DNA of 64,000 nucleotides from Patiria miniata (lineage: Eukaryota > Echinodermata > Asteroidea > Valvatida > Asterinidae), in assembly GCF_015706575.1 (NCBI RefSeq), contig NW_024037048.1, positions 17,811,512 to 17,875,511 on the forward strand, given 5' to 3'. The notes below the pieces were generated by a model, which was not told the DNA's origin, made no database searches, and saw only the letters and a list, made by a program, of their open reading frames with translations. The position numbers and the translations under genes were made by a program. This document shows, piece by piece, positions 55,128-64,000 of the stretch. Positions within the stretch are counted from its first letter, which is position 1. The number at the start of each line of letters is the position of its first letter.

Positions 55128-56859
55128 CCTATAACTGTGAGGCTATAGAGTGTTTATTCCGACTAGTCACACTTTTATCCAACAATGTTTGACTGTAATT
55201 GACGATCACTATAATTGTGGCGGTTCGGACCGCGCTGGTTTGGCTGTTAGTTATCGTGCAACAGCATCGGTATCATAGTCACGCAAGATCAGTTTCAATT
55301 CCAATTTAATTTGTTCATAAACATTTTGTTGTTCAGTCCTCAAGCAACTACACATCACAAGCTTACAAAGAAGCGAGACTCAAGCCTACATTGTGTGTAC
55401 TACCACGCTCGCTGTTTGGAAACAGTGTCAGCAATAATCTTCGGAATTTCAATCCCACGTTGATTCAAACTATGTGCAAGAAGGCACATTGTTTCGGGGG
55501 AAAAAACATATTTGTTTCAAACACTCACCGAGCACAATCTTGTTCTTGCAATCAGTTCTCTCTCTGGTTGTCGTCCGAAGGAGCTAGGTTACGAGCTATG
55601 AGGGGAGAAGCGGCCCGCATCTGCCTTAAATCTTGGAATCGATTTCCTGAGCAGTGACTGAGGGACTGTCAATCACACATCACCGACTCGCTTCATATTA
55701 ATGAGACGAAAGTTATGTTAATATCGTTGAGGCTATTGAAGTCACCCATACAAACTTGTGTCACCGACACTGAAATAGCCACATCCTATTGGTTGATACT
55801 GTATCGATGTCGGTGACAAATCCAAAACACGTGATTTGTGATTGACACGCAAAAACTACATCCCGGCACTTGTGGTCAACGCTAGTCACCGAGTAACTGT
55901 GATTGGTGGATAGAATAATGACGTACACCGGCCGTGATTTACTCGCTGATCAGTTTGCGCTGTACGAATAACTCTATGGTTTGAGTCTCGGGGTAGTAGA
56001 AGTATATATTCCGTGTGTTTTTTGTTTTGTATGTAGTCACCATCAAATTGATTCAGTACATGAAAATCAATTATGTGTAATGGGCAATTAAGCTTACACA
56101 CATTGTTAAAATGGGCTTCATTTTAGAACAAACCAACATAGAACTAGCACACTAAATTGTCCAGCTATTGTCTAGTTATTGTCTAAGGTCTAATGTTGAG
56201 TTATGACTTTTTTATTTAACAAGGCTGGCTGACGGGGAGGGGTGGGGTCACGGCAGCAAAATCAGTAGTTGGAATAACTAAATCAGAAGTGGAGAGAAGA
56301 CGACTGGTTTTAAATCGATGCTTCTCATCCGGCCTTCCCTCGATTGATTCATGAAATCTATAGAGAGAAGGGGGTGCCGGGATGGGAGCGCCCCATAGCG
56401 CCAAATGAGGTTCAGCCCCCCCCCCCCCCCCCCCCCTCCACACACACCCACACAATCAACCCCAGACAAATAGTGTACTGTACACTTGCATCTTCTCTAC
56501 AATACAGAGTCAGGATTGTTTGCAACAACAAGTTTTAGCAGGAAATCAGTGGTTAGGCGTAATGACCGCTTTGACAGGGACTTTGAGGAAATACACAATG
56601 CATGGGAATGAATCCACCAGGACAAAACAACATGAACTTCGGTGAACTATGCGCATCCTATCCTGTCCCTGCATATCCAGGGCACTCCAATGGTGACTGT
56701 ACGCATACAATCAGATCAGTTTTGGCATTGAGATTACATTTTATATTTAAAAAAAAAATCGTCCATTGGGGGCGCTGTTCCAACCAGACGATCATGGACA
56801 CTATCGGACAATAGGTGGCGCCACGCTGCGTGGCTAAAATAAATACACAACAACCAGAC
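55128..56859. other. Non-coding stretch, copy 2
   Basis: Colinear with 27402-29109. Holds exon-like island 4 (55529-55595, minus, 67 bases, AG acceptor, GTGAGT donor) and a C run at 56417-56437. No known gene. Confidence 0.55.
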
Positions 56860-57024
56860 ATGCCAGATGGAGCAAAATTGTTGTTCACAAACATGACAAA
56901 GTGGAAGGAACTGAAGGTGATATTCGATAAGGAAAAAGCCGCAGCTGTGGAGAATGAAGCGATTTTGGCAGAAGGAATCCCTCGGTTGGACTGGGGTTAT
57001 CGTGACGATGCTCTTGCTAGATAG
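56860..57024 (+). CDS. Small open frame of 54 residues, unknown
   Basis: MPDGAKLLFTNMTKWKELKV, IFDKEKAAAVENEAILAEGI, PRLDWGYRDDALAR, stop. The composition is protein-like (charged, helical middle KEKAAAVENEA). In copy 1 the same sequence is inverted and carries extra bases, so the frame is not conserved there. I do not recognise a family. It could be an exon or a retro-copied fragment. Confidence 0.3.
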   Translation: MPDGAKLLFTNMTKWKELKVIFDKEKAAAVENEAILAEGIPRLDWGYRDDALAR

Positions 57025-57140
57025 AGTGTTCGAGATAGGTCAGCAAATTATGTCGGGTGGGATTCGGGTGTTCAAAATCATGGTCATGGTGTTTGCAGGT
57101 TCAAGTGTAGTCCGCGGACCACCGTAGCCTAACTTGGAGT

Positions 57141-58147
57141 TGGACCATAGCCGGCATAAATGTGGCCAATTTACTGGACTACCTCCGCAAGTAAAGGCCA
57201 CACTTCCACAATCATGACAATGTCCATCAATGACAATGGCATCATGTACAAAAACATGTCGAACTTTGTCAAATTTTGATATTCACATTTAGGCCTAGTT
57301 TGTACTTTATTTTTGGTTTAGAAGTTACTCACCATGCTCACTTTTGTCATGTTTGTGCTGCCTTTTTCAGATGTCTAATTTTCGTGAAATTTCATGTTTA
57401 AATGTTGATATGCGAACGTGTGCAAACGAATCTGGAAATTTCACGAAAAAGAGACATCTGAAAAAGGCAGCACTTTCTGATTAGGCTATGAAGAGGGTGA
57501 GTAGGCTTCTACTAAAAAGCAAAAATAAACTACAACAAATTAAGCCTAAATGTGCAAATCAAAATTTGACAAAGTTTGACATGTTTTTGTACATGGTGGA
57601 AGTGTTGCCTTTATTTACGGAGGTAGTCCAGTAGTAAATTGGCCACATTTATGGGGCTAAGTTGGACCTAGCCCCATAAATGTGGCCTATTTACTGGACT
57701 GCCTCCGTAAACATAGGCCACACATCCACATGTACAAAAATCGTGTCGACGGAGCCAAATTTTGATTTTCACATTTAGGCTTAGTTTGTAGGTTTTTTTT
57801 GCTTTAGAAGCATACTCACCCTCTTTATAGGCTAATCAGAAAGTGCTGCCTTTTTCAGATGTATATTTTTCGTGAAATTTCCAGATTCATTTTTACACGT
57901 TTGCGTATCAAAATTTCAACATGAAATTTCACAAAAATTAGACATCTGAAATAGGCAGCACTTTCTGATTAGCCTGTAAAGAGGGTGAGTATGCTTCTAA
58001 AGCAAAAAAACCCTACAAACTAAGCCTAAATGTGAAAATCAAAATTTGGCTCCGTCGACACGATTTTTGTACATGTGGATGTGTGGCCTATGTTTACGGA
58101 GGCAGTCCAGTAAATAGGCCACATTTATGGGGCTAAGTTGGACCTAG
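57141..58147. repeat. Two tandem foldback repeats
   Basis: Unit 1 at 57141-57670 and unit 2 at 57660-58147. Each has arms of about 230 bp meeting at CAGATGTCTAATTTTCGTG-type sequence. They share TAGCCCCATAAATGTGGCC at the join. Copy 1 has one unit (30201-30702). Confidence 0.8.
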
Positions 58148-58159
58148 TCCGAGTAACTT

Positions 58160-58990
58160 GGACCCAACCTATCGCCTTTTTAACCTTTGGACATGGTCTG
58201 GCGATAGTGGGGTCCAAGCTAATTCCCGTATATGCCGAGCAACACAATTTCGTCTTTTGACCCAAAAACCCAACATTGCCCAACAAAAACATCAGATTTC
58301 ACCCTCAAAATAGCGTCCAAATTACTAGATACGCCACCTGAGGTTCAAGTAGACATCAATAATTAAGATGGTTGTACTGAAGTTTACTTACGATCTGGAT
58401 GAAAAGTGAAATTTCCCATTCAATCCCGAAAGCTCCCCTTGCGATCGTGAACACGTTCAATTTCAGACTCATGTTAATGTTTGAACGATGTGATGTGGTC
58501 TTCATGCCCAGCGTACATTGTACATTCGATGGTCCCCATATCCCGAGTGCGATTCCGTTAGAGAGTCGGGAACTAGGACAGCTTTTATGGGCGGAAGCCA
58601 GTTCAAGCTAGTTCCCGATTGTCTTTTACCATTTGAAATCCACTTGTGTTCACAAGCAAGATCCAGTCTACTCATTATCATAATCGATGCTTCGCGCTCG
58701 GTAACGGAATCGCACTTGGGATATGGGGACCATTGAATGTACGCTGGGCATGAAGACTACATCGTGTCGTTCAAACATTAACACGAGTCGGAAATTTAAC
58801 GTGTTCATGATCGCGAGGGGAGCTCTCAGAATTGAACGGGAAATTTCACTTTTCTTCCGGATCGTAAGTAAACTTCAGTACAACCATCTTAATCATCGAT
58901 GTCTATTTGTACCTCAGGTGGCATATCTAGTAATTGGGAGGCCATTTTGAGGGTGAAATCTGAATGTTAAAAAGACGATAAGTTGGGTCC
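58160..58990. repeat. Large palindrome, copy 2
   Basis: Counterpart of 30697-31609 with a shorter centre: about 85 bases of the left arm before GAGAGTCGGGAACTA are absent, so the stem is less complete. Confidence 0.8.
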
Positions 58991-59700
58991 AAGCATGGTC
59001 CAAGTTACTCGGACTACTGTAAGTGTAGTCTGAAAATTTGGGACTCTCAATACTGTGTATGAGAGTCCCAAACTTATGGTATTGAAAACATGCAAAGCAA
59101 GAAAATAGACTGGCACCTGAAACAACCAGTCCAACACAGCTTCAGTACTGCATCAATCAACCATGCCAAAAGAAACTAAAGAAATGTGTGGCATGAAGCG
59201 GGAACTAGTCTCAATTTACTACACATTTCTCCGTAGTCAAGCCACCAGACTATTGACACTGAATGAAGAGGTCAGTCTTTTCAAATAGTTGGACCATATG
59301 GTCATGATGGTTGGACATGTACCAGTCTAGTATTTAGTCCAATTTTGAAATCACTTGACTTCCCTCTCATGTGCAAAATATTGAAGAAAAATCTCCTTTG
59401 AAAATTGAATTGAGTCTCCAACTTGGTTGGTGAAATACTGAGGACATTTTCTTTGCCCGTTTTGTTTTGCACGTTTCAGAGCACTCCAGAGCCCTGTCTG
59501 CTGTAAGTGTAACTTAGCCCTAGTCCTAGCCCAGGTTGGACTCTGTTGTGTACACGCAACGGAGTCCAGGGTATGAATCTCTCCTGCCATAGCGAAAAAA
59601 GTTTTAACACATTTAGTATTAGTAAATATTGCTTGACATTATTTATGCTTATTGAATTCTTCTCATTGTCTTTGGGTAATGTATTTTTTTTTTTCATTAG
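58991..59700 (+). other. Intron before endophilin exon Z, copy 2
   Basis: Colinear with 31610-32324. No exon recognised; ends in the T-rich acceptor of exon Z. Confidence 0.65.
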
Positions 59701-59773
59701 AAAATTGACGTGACAGGTCACACAGTGGATGATTTGGTGAACAAGACAATAGAATACCTTCAGCCCAATCCAG
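59701..59773 (+). CDS. SH3GL: Endophilin-A exon Z, copy 2, intact
   Basis: 73 bases, acceptor TTTCATTAG, donor [30 protein letters not shown], with a split Val codon (G/TC) into exon A. Endophilin-A proteins dimerise through the BAR domain, bend membranes at synaptic and other endocytic sites, and recruit dynamin and synaptojanin by a C-terminal SH3 domain. Only BAR exons lie in this window; the N-terminal helix and SH3 exons are outside or not found. Confidence 0.92.
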
Positions 59774-60403
59774 GTAAGAACCAAAATTGCAACATCATTG
59801 ACGCTAACCTTCCCAAATCCTCCAAAATCCTATTTGCAAAATGTAGGCTTTTGCAGGATTGAGGCTATATGGCAAAAATGTGTGCCTGATTTATGAGGAT
59901 GCACTGTGTCAAGGTCTTGGGCCGGATCTTGTGATGTTCCCTGAGCTCAGGGAACCAGACTAGCTGGCTTGCATCCATTCACGGATGTGTAACCGCTTGC
60001 CAAAAAAATGTGGACTAAATAAATTGGGTAAATTGGGGCACTATTTGGACAAATCAGTTTCTTCCAACGATGGTCGGCCGACCATCTTTTGAAATCAATA
60101 CCAAAATTCCACTTTTCTTAAAAATGACAGCACACCAGGTGCCATGATTTCACAGGATGTCTGAGACTGTCATTCACCTACAGTCAAGTAAAGTATTTCA
60201 TAATAATTTGGTAGTTTTGTTTGTTGGTGTTTGCAAATGTCGTATATTACCTTTAATTGTAACCTTTAATAATTACGTTTGGGGTGACTATAGAACACCG
60301 GTTTGAATCGGGTCTAAGTATTCACTTCAAAACAAAACCAAATAGAGAGAGATCTTCTATTTGTGAGCTGACCCTAATCAATCGTATTGTCTTTCCTGAA
60401 CAG

Positions 60404-60529
60404 TCTCCAGAGCCATGAGTAAAGTCCGTGGTCAGAACAAAGGAGGAACCAAGCCTCAACAACCCGTAGGATTCCTGGGAGAAGTCATGCTGAAGAACGG
60501 CAGAGAATTAGGAGAAGATTCAACGTTTG
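60404..60529 (+). CDS. SH3GL: Endophilin-A exon A, copy 2
   Basis: 126 bases, open, acceptor CCTGAACAG, donor GTGAGC. SRAMSKVRGQNKGGTKPQQP, VGFLGEVMLKNGRELGEDST, FG. Phase matches Z before and B or B' after. The segment equals the end of the membrane-inserting helix insert and the start of BAR helix 2. It lacks the residues aligned to vertebrate KLSMINT. Confidence 0.92.
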
Positions 60530-60791
60530 GTGAGCAAGCTTCAAGATGTATTCTCTTTCCTTCTGTGGTAGACTGATCAAAAAGCTCGCAAAAAGGTGCT
60601 CTAATCAGTGTTCCAATCCACCAACATAGTACCATGAGTATTGTGTAATTTATGTAGTGCCCAGCACTTCAGATATGCAAGGCCAAGTAAAAAATAAACA
60701 AGTTTCTTGTAGCTGCCCGCTGCCTTTTTTTGCACCCACTTTGTATTTTTTCATTTGTTTTTATTTATAAATGCATGCATTTGCAATATAC

Positions 60792-61298
60792 AGGTGAGTC
60801 ATAAAAGACGAAACTCAAATGGCAGGACCAATTTTTGAATAAAGTTTTGCCTGTAGCACTTTCCAAATCTAGGATATGAAAGCCCAATCAATGGGCTTTG
60901 TTTTGGTACAAGAATCAATCACATCACTTATGTACTTTTCAAGTTGCTTAACTTTGAACACAAACATTGTTTTAAAAGTTCTGTCCGGATCAAAAAAAGG
61001 TAGGGCCTAAGTGTTCTTTCAGTAAAATGAAAACAATTCACATGCATCCCTGTGAGAATTGTTATCACTTTGCTGCAAGAACACTTCCTATTTTTGTGAT
61101 GTGTGGACAGAACTCTAAAACGGTGGTTGTGTTCAAAATTTCGTAACTTGAAAAGTACATGAGTGATTTGAATGATTCTTGTACTAAAAGAAAGTTTAAT
61201 AACTGGGCTTTCATATCCTAGATTTTGAAAGTGCTACAGGCAAAACTTCAATCAAAAGTTGGTCCAGCCGTTTGGGTTTCGGTTTTTTTTACTCGCCC
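60792..61298. repeat. Complete foldback in the A-B intron, copy 2
   Basis: The left arm ACAGGTGAGTCATAAAAGAC ... CTAGGATATGAAAGCCC is mirrored by GGGCTTTCATATCCTAG ... TTTTTTACTCGCCC. Arms about 200-230 bp. Copy 1 has only the left half. Confidence 0.8.
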
Positions 61299-61388
61299 TT
61301 TATTTGGCAAATGTGTCAGTTGTCTGTTTATTTGTTTCCAACAATATTGTAGCTACATGTACTAGTACAGCAGATAGGCGATGGGATT

Positions 61389-61852
61389 GTGCCTTTGATG
61401 ATACAAGCATGGCATTTGGCACACAGTCAGAGTATGTCACGAGAAAGATATTTGGCAATAGGGCCATCGCAGATTTGTCCTTTGAAAAAATATAGACAAA
61501 TCCGAAGGCAGCCATTTTCTGCGGTGGCGCAATGTTTGCGCGAGTCGCACTCAGGTAGGGGGCGTGCTCTAGGCTCCTTCAACCAATAAGAATACCAAAA
61601 TGCACGCGCGCCTCGTCTTTAAGAACACGTTCAGTATGCGTGTGAGCGAGACACCACCGCAGTAAAAACCTGCTAATTCTGGTCGCCAGATTCCACTATA
61701 GGTAGTAAAATGACCAATGACAGCCATTTTGAAAATTTTGAATATTGCTTGTTAACTAGATTTTTTCAAAGGACAAATCTGTGATGACCCTTTTATAAGA
61801 CATACTCTGACTGTGTGCCAAATGCCATGCTTGTATCATCAACTTTAGGCAC
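61389..61852. repeat. Second foldback in the A-B intron, copy 2 only
   Basis: GATGATACAAGCATGGCATT ... CAGAGTATGTC at 61397-61438 is inverted at 61799-61842. The interior contains AAGGCAGCCATTTTCTGCGG and CCTCGTCTTTAAGAAC. Absent between exons A and B in copy 1. Confidence 0.8.
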
Positions 61853-61986
61853 AATTCTCCCAAATATTTCCGCTGAATAATGCATTTCATAGACCATCCC
61901 AGCTCCCGTGGTAAACATAGCCCAGCTGTTCTCATTTTGGTGGAAACATCAGAACAATAAAATCTAGCATTTTATTTTGGATACAG

Positions 61987-62120
61987 GTATGGCGATGGTC
62001 AAGATGGGCGAATCGCTGAGGCAACTTTCTGAAGTCAAGGACGCCTTCGATTTGAACGTCAGACAGAACTTCCTGGATCCCCTGGATCATCTCAAGAACA
62101 AAGATCTGAAGGAGATCAAC
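61987..62120 (+). CDS. SH3GL: Endophilin-A exon B, copy 2
   Basis: 134 bases, open: MAMVKMGESLRQLSEVKDAF, DLNVRQNFLDPLDHLKNKDL, KEIN. Acceptor GATACAG, donor GTGAGT. Residue differences from copy 1 B include VKM for VEM. Confidence 0.92.
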
Positions 62121-62835
62121 GTGAGTTCCATCTTACAAAATCTAACATCACCCATTATCTGGTTGATTCTGATAGAATCAGGACTGTGTTGCACAGCCAC
62201 GTTCGGGGAAATTCAAGCACAAATTAGGGAAAATGGAAGAGCGTAAAGCCACGTCAGAATGAAGTGGCTACGGCTAATACATTAGTTGCGCCTATGGAAG
62301 CAGATGAAGCCACTTCCCATGTGGGCTAGTGCTAGCCGTAGCCATGTCATTCAGACATGGCTTATGCTCACTAACAGAAGGGTTAACCAGGGTTACTGGA
62401 AATTACATATATAGCGTAATCCGGTGAACAAAATTAGCAGCCATTTTTGAGGTCGCGCCACGACTACGTGCACGCGTTCTTAAAGACGAGGCTCGCAAAT
62501 GTTTTGGTCGAAGGAGTCCGGAGTGCGCGATTCACGTGAGCCTAGTGCCTCCGCATTTATCCTGAGTTATCCTGTTTACAGACAAACCAAGGCGATGAAA
62601 ACATATACCTCACCTCATGGTGGAGGGGAAAAAAAAGCAGACGGGAAACCATTTTTTTTTTACTCTGTCTAATAATGCATTTCATAAACCATGCATTTCA
62701 TAGACAATCTCAGCTCCCAGGGTATACTTAGCACAGCTGTTTAGTTTGGGTGGAAACAACAGAACAAATAAAATGTTGTTTTTTATAGGTATCATTAAAA
62801 AAAAAAAAATTGTTTTGGTTATTTTTGGGATACAG
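62121..62835 (+). other. Intron between endophilin B and B', copy 2
   Basis: Holds sequence like 34.99-35.33k of copy 1 (GCCACGACTACGTGCACGCG). No exon. Confidence 0.65.
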
Positions 62836-62969
62836 CTACGGCGATGGTCGAGATGGGAGAATCACTGAGGCAACTTTCTGAAGTCAAGGACGCCTTCGAT
62901 CTGAACGTCAGACAGAACTTCCTGGATCCCCTGGATCATTTCCAGTACAAAGATCTGAAAGAGATCAAC
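62836..62969 (+). CDS. SH3GL: Endophilin-A exon B', copy 2, intact
   Basis: 134 bases, open, acceptor GATACAG, donor GTGAGT. TAMVEMGESLRQLSEVKDAF, DLNVRQNFLDPLDHFQYKDL, KEIN. It differs from exon B mainly at the end (HFQYKDL against HLKNKDL) and begins CT rather than GT, giving Ala instead of Gly at the split codon. Same length and same phase as B, so B and B' could be used one or the other. Confidence 0.9.
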
Positions 62970-63936
62970 GTGAGTTCCATCTTTACAGAATCTGACAAAA
63001 TTTGGTTGATTTTGATAGAAGCAGGACTGTGTTGCACAGCCACCTGCGGGGAAATTCAAGCACAAATTGTGGCCAATCTGGAAAAAAATTGATACAAGAC
63101 AAGTGATCGATTACTGGTTGATTTGGGTTGTAACTTATGCCTGTGTACTTTGGGTCATTCGATAAATTTGGGGTCCACTTTTTTCCTGTCCCTGTTACAT
63201 CAGACATCTGTGATTTTATAATTCTGATGCATCCTTAATGCAGTCGTCCTCCAAGAGTGATTATGAATAGCAAACTACCTACACAACGAATACAAAATTG
63301 TTTAAAGTCATTCTTAACCCTAACTCCCTGGGCATTTTTGCGATGATGCTGCAAAATCCTCCAACTGCCTCCATGTCAAAATTGCATGCAGCCTCAATCC
63401 TGCAAAATCCTCTGTTATTTCTTGAATGTGATCCGTGGAAGAATGATCACTGCCTCAATCCTACAAAATCCTCCAGCAATCACTGTCAATACGTTGAGGC
63501 AGAGCCAGTGACATCCTGGAGCAGTGCGGAGGACTTCAAGTATAATTTATGTACAGCTGAGCATAAACAAACACAAGGCCCGGGCCAAGACCTTGACACA
63601 GTGCATCCTCCAAACTTAGTTACACATTTTTGCCAAACAGCCTCAATCCTGCAAAATCTTCCAATTTGCAAAGAGGATTTGGGAGGATTTGGGAAGGTTA
63701 GGGTTAATGCAGTCGTCCACCAAGAGTGATTATGTGAAGCAGACAACCACCCAACAAATTGTTGAAGTCATTCTTAATGATACTTGAACGGCAAATGACA
63801 ATGCTCAGAGATAACAGGAACCCGAAAATTGTCACACTTTGACCCATAATTTATATAAGGTGCCTTACAGCAATGTGCAAATGTCTCTTGTCAAACAATA
63901 AGTTTATTTGTCTCCCCAATGTTTTGTTTTTTTCAG
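62970..63936 (+). other. Intron between endophilin B' and C, copy 2
   Basis: Colinear with 38238-39199, with the inverted partner of the post-Z repeat at 63575-63710. Confidence 0.7.
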
Positions 63937-64000
63937 CACCATCGGAAGAAGTTACAGGGGCGACGTCTTGACTTTGACTACAAAAAAAGAAGAAGCAAGC
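63937..64000 (+). CDS. SH3GL: Endophilin-A exon C, copy 2, partial at window end
   Basis: [17 protein letters not shown], then two extra A in the A run (TACAAAAAAAGAAG against TACAAAAAGAAG) shift the final codons. An A-run error is the likely cause. The exon is cut by the window end. Confidence 0.88.

Overview
This is draft-quality animal DNA. It has spliced genes with GT/AG introns, no operons, many short DNA transposons and foldback repeats, and two gaps of exactly 500 N (10805-11304 and 40485-40984). Three protein-coding loci are recognisable: the 3' half of an SLC12-type cation-chloride cotransporter, a collagen-like C1q-domain secreted protein on the minus strand, and the BAR-domain exons of an endophilin-A (SH3GL) gene. 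The gene content, the very high structural difference between two otherwise near-identical copies, and the density of MITEs fit a lancelet (Branchiostoma). That identification is inference.

The dominant fact is duplication. Positions 14.4-35.3k and 45.0-62.6k are the same ordered block: SLC12 last exons (+), C1q gene (-), a repeat-rich stretch, then endophilin exons (+). They differ by small indels everywhere and by whole insertions, deletions and one inversion. The simplest reading is two haplotypes of one locus scaffolded head to tail, but a real recent tandem duplication is not excluded. The two blocks are called copy 1 and copy 2 below.

Layout: 1-10.8k carries at least three broken cassettes of SLC12 exons on the minus strand, separated by a minisatellite of about 51 bp period. 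After gap 1, 11.3-15.4k carries SLC12 exons on the plus strand. C1q copy 1 lies at 16.8-17.6k. A repeat-rich stretch from 18 to 31.7k holds MITEs, hAT-like ends and large palindromes. Endophilin copy 1 (32.3-39.3k) has a solo-LTR-like insertion inside a coding exon, an internal repeat of two exons, and a stray SLC12 fragment in an intron. After gap 2, SLC12 exons resume (41.3-46.6k), followed by C1q copy 2 (48.0-48.8k), the second repeat-rich stretch, and endophilin copy 2 (59.7-64.0k, running off the window).

The three genes have no obvious joint pathway: salt transport, an extracellular defence/adhesion-type protein, and a membrane-curvature protein of endocytosis. The main interest lies in duplicated exons (endophilin B/B' and SLC12 E3/E5), a stop codon at the same place in all SLC12 E4/5 copies, a family of exon-like islands upstream of the C1q gene, inverted repeats flanking endophilin exons, and a set of structural differences between the two copies that reads like a catalogue of recent mobile-DNA activity.

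Exon names used here: SLC12 E1, E2, E3, E4/5, E6, E7 in transcript order; endophilin Z, A, B, B', C in transcript order.
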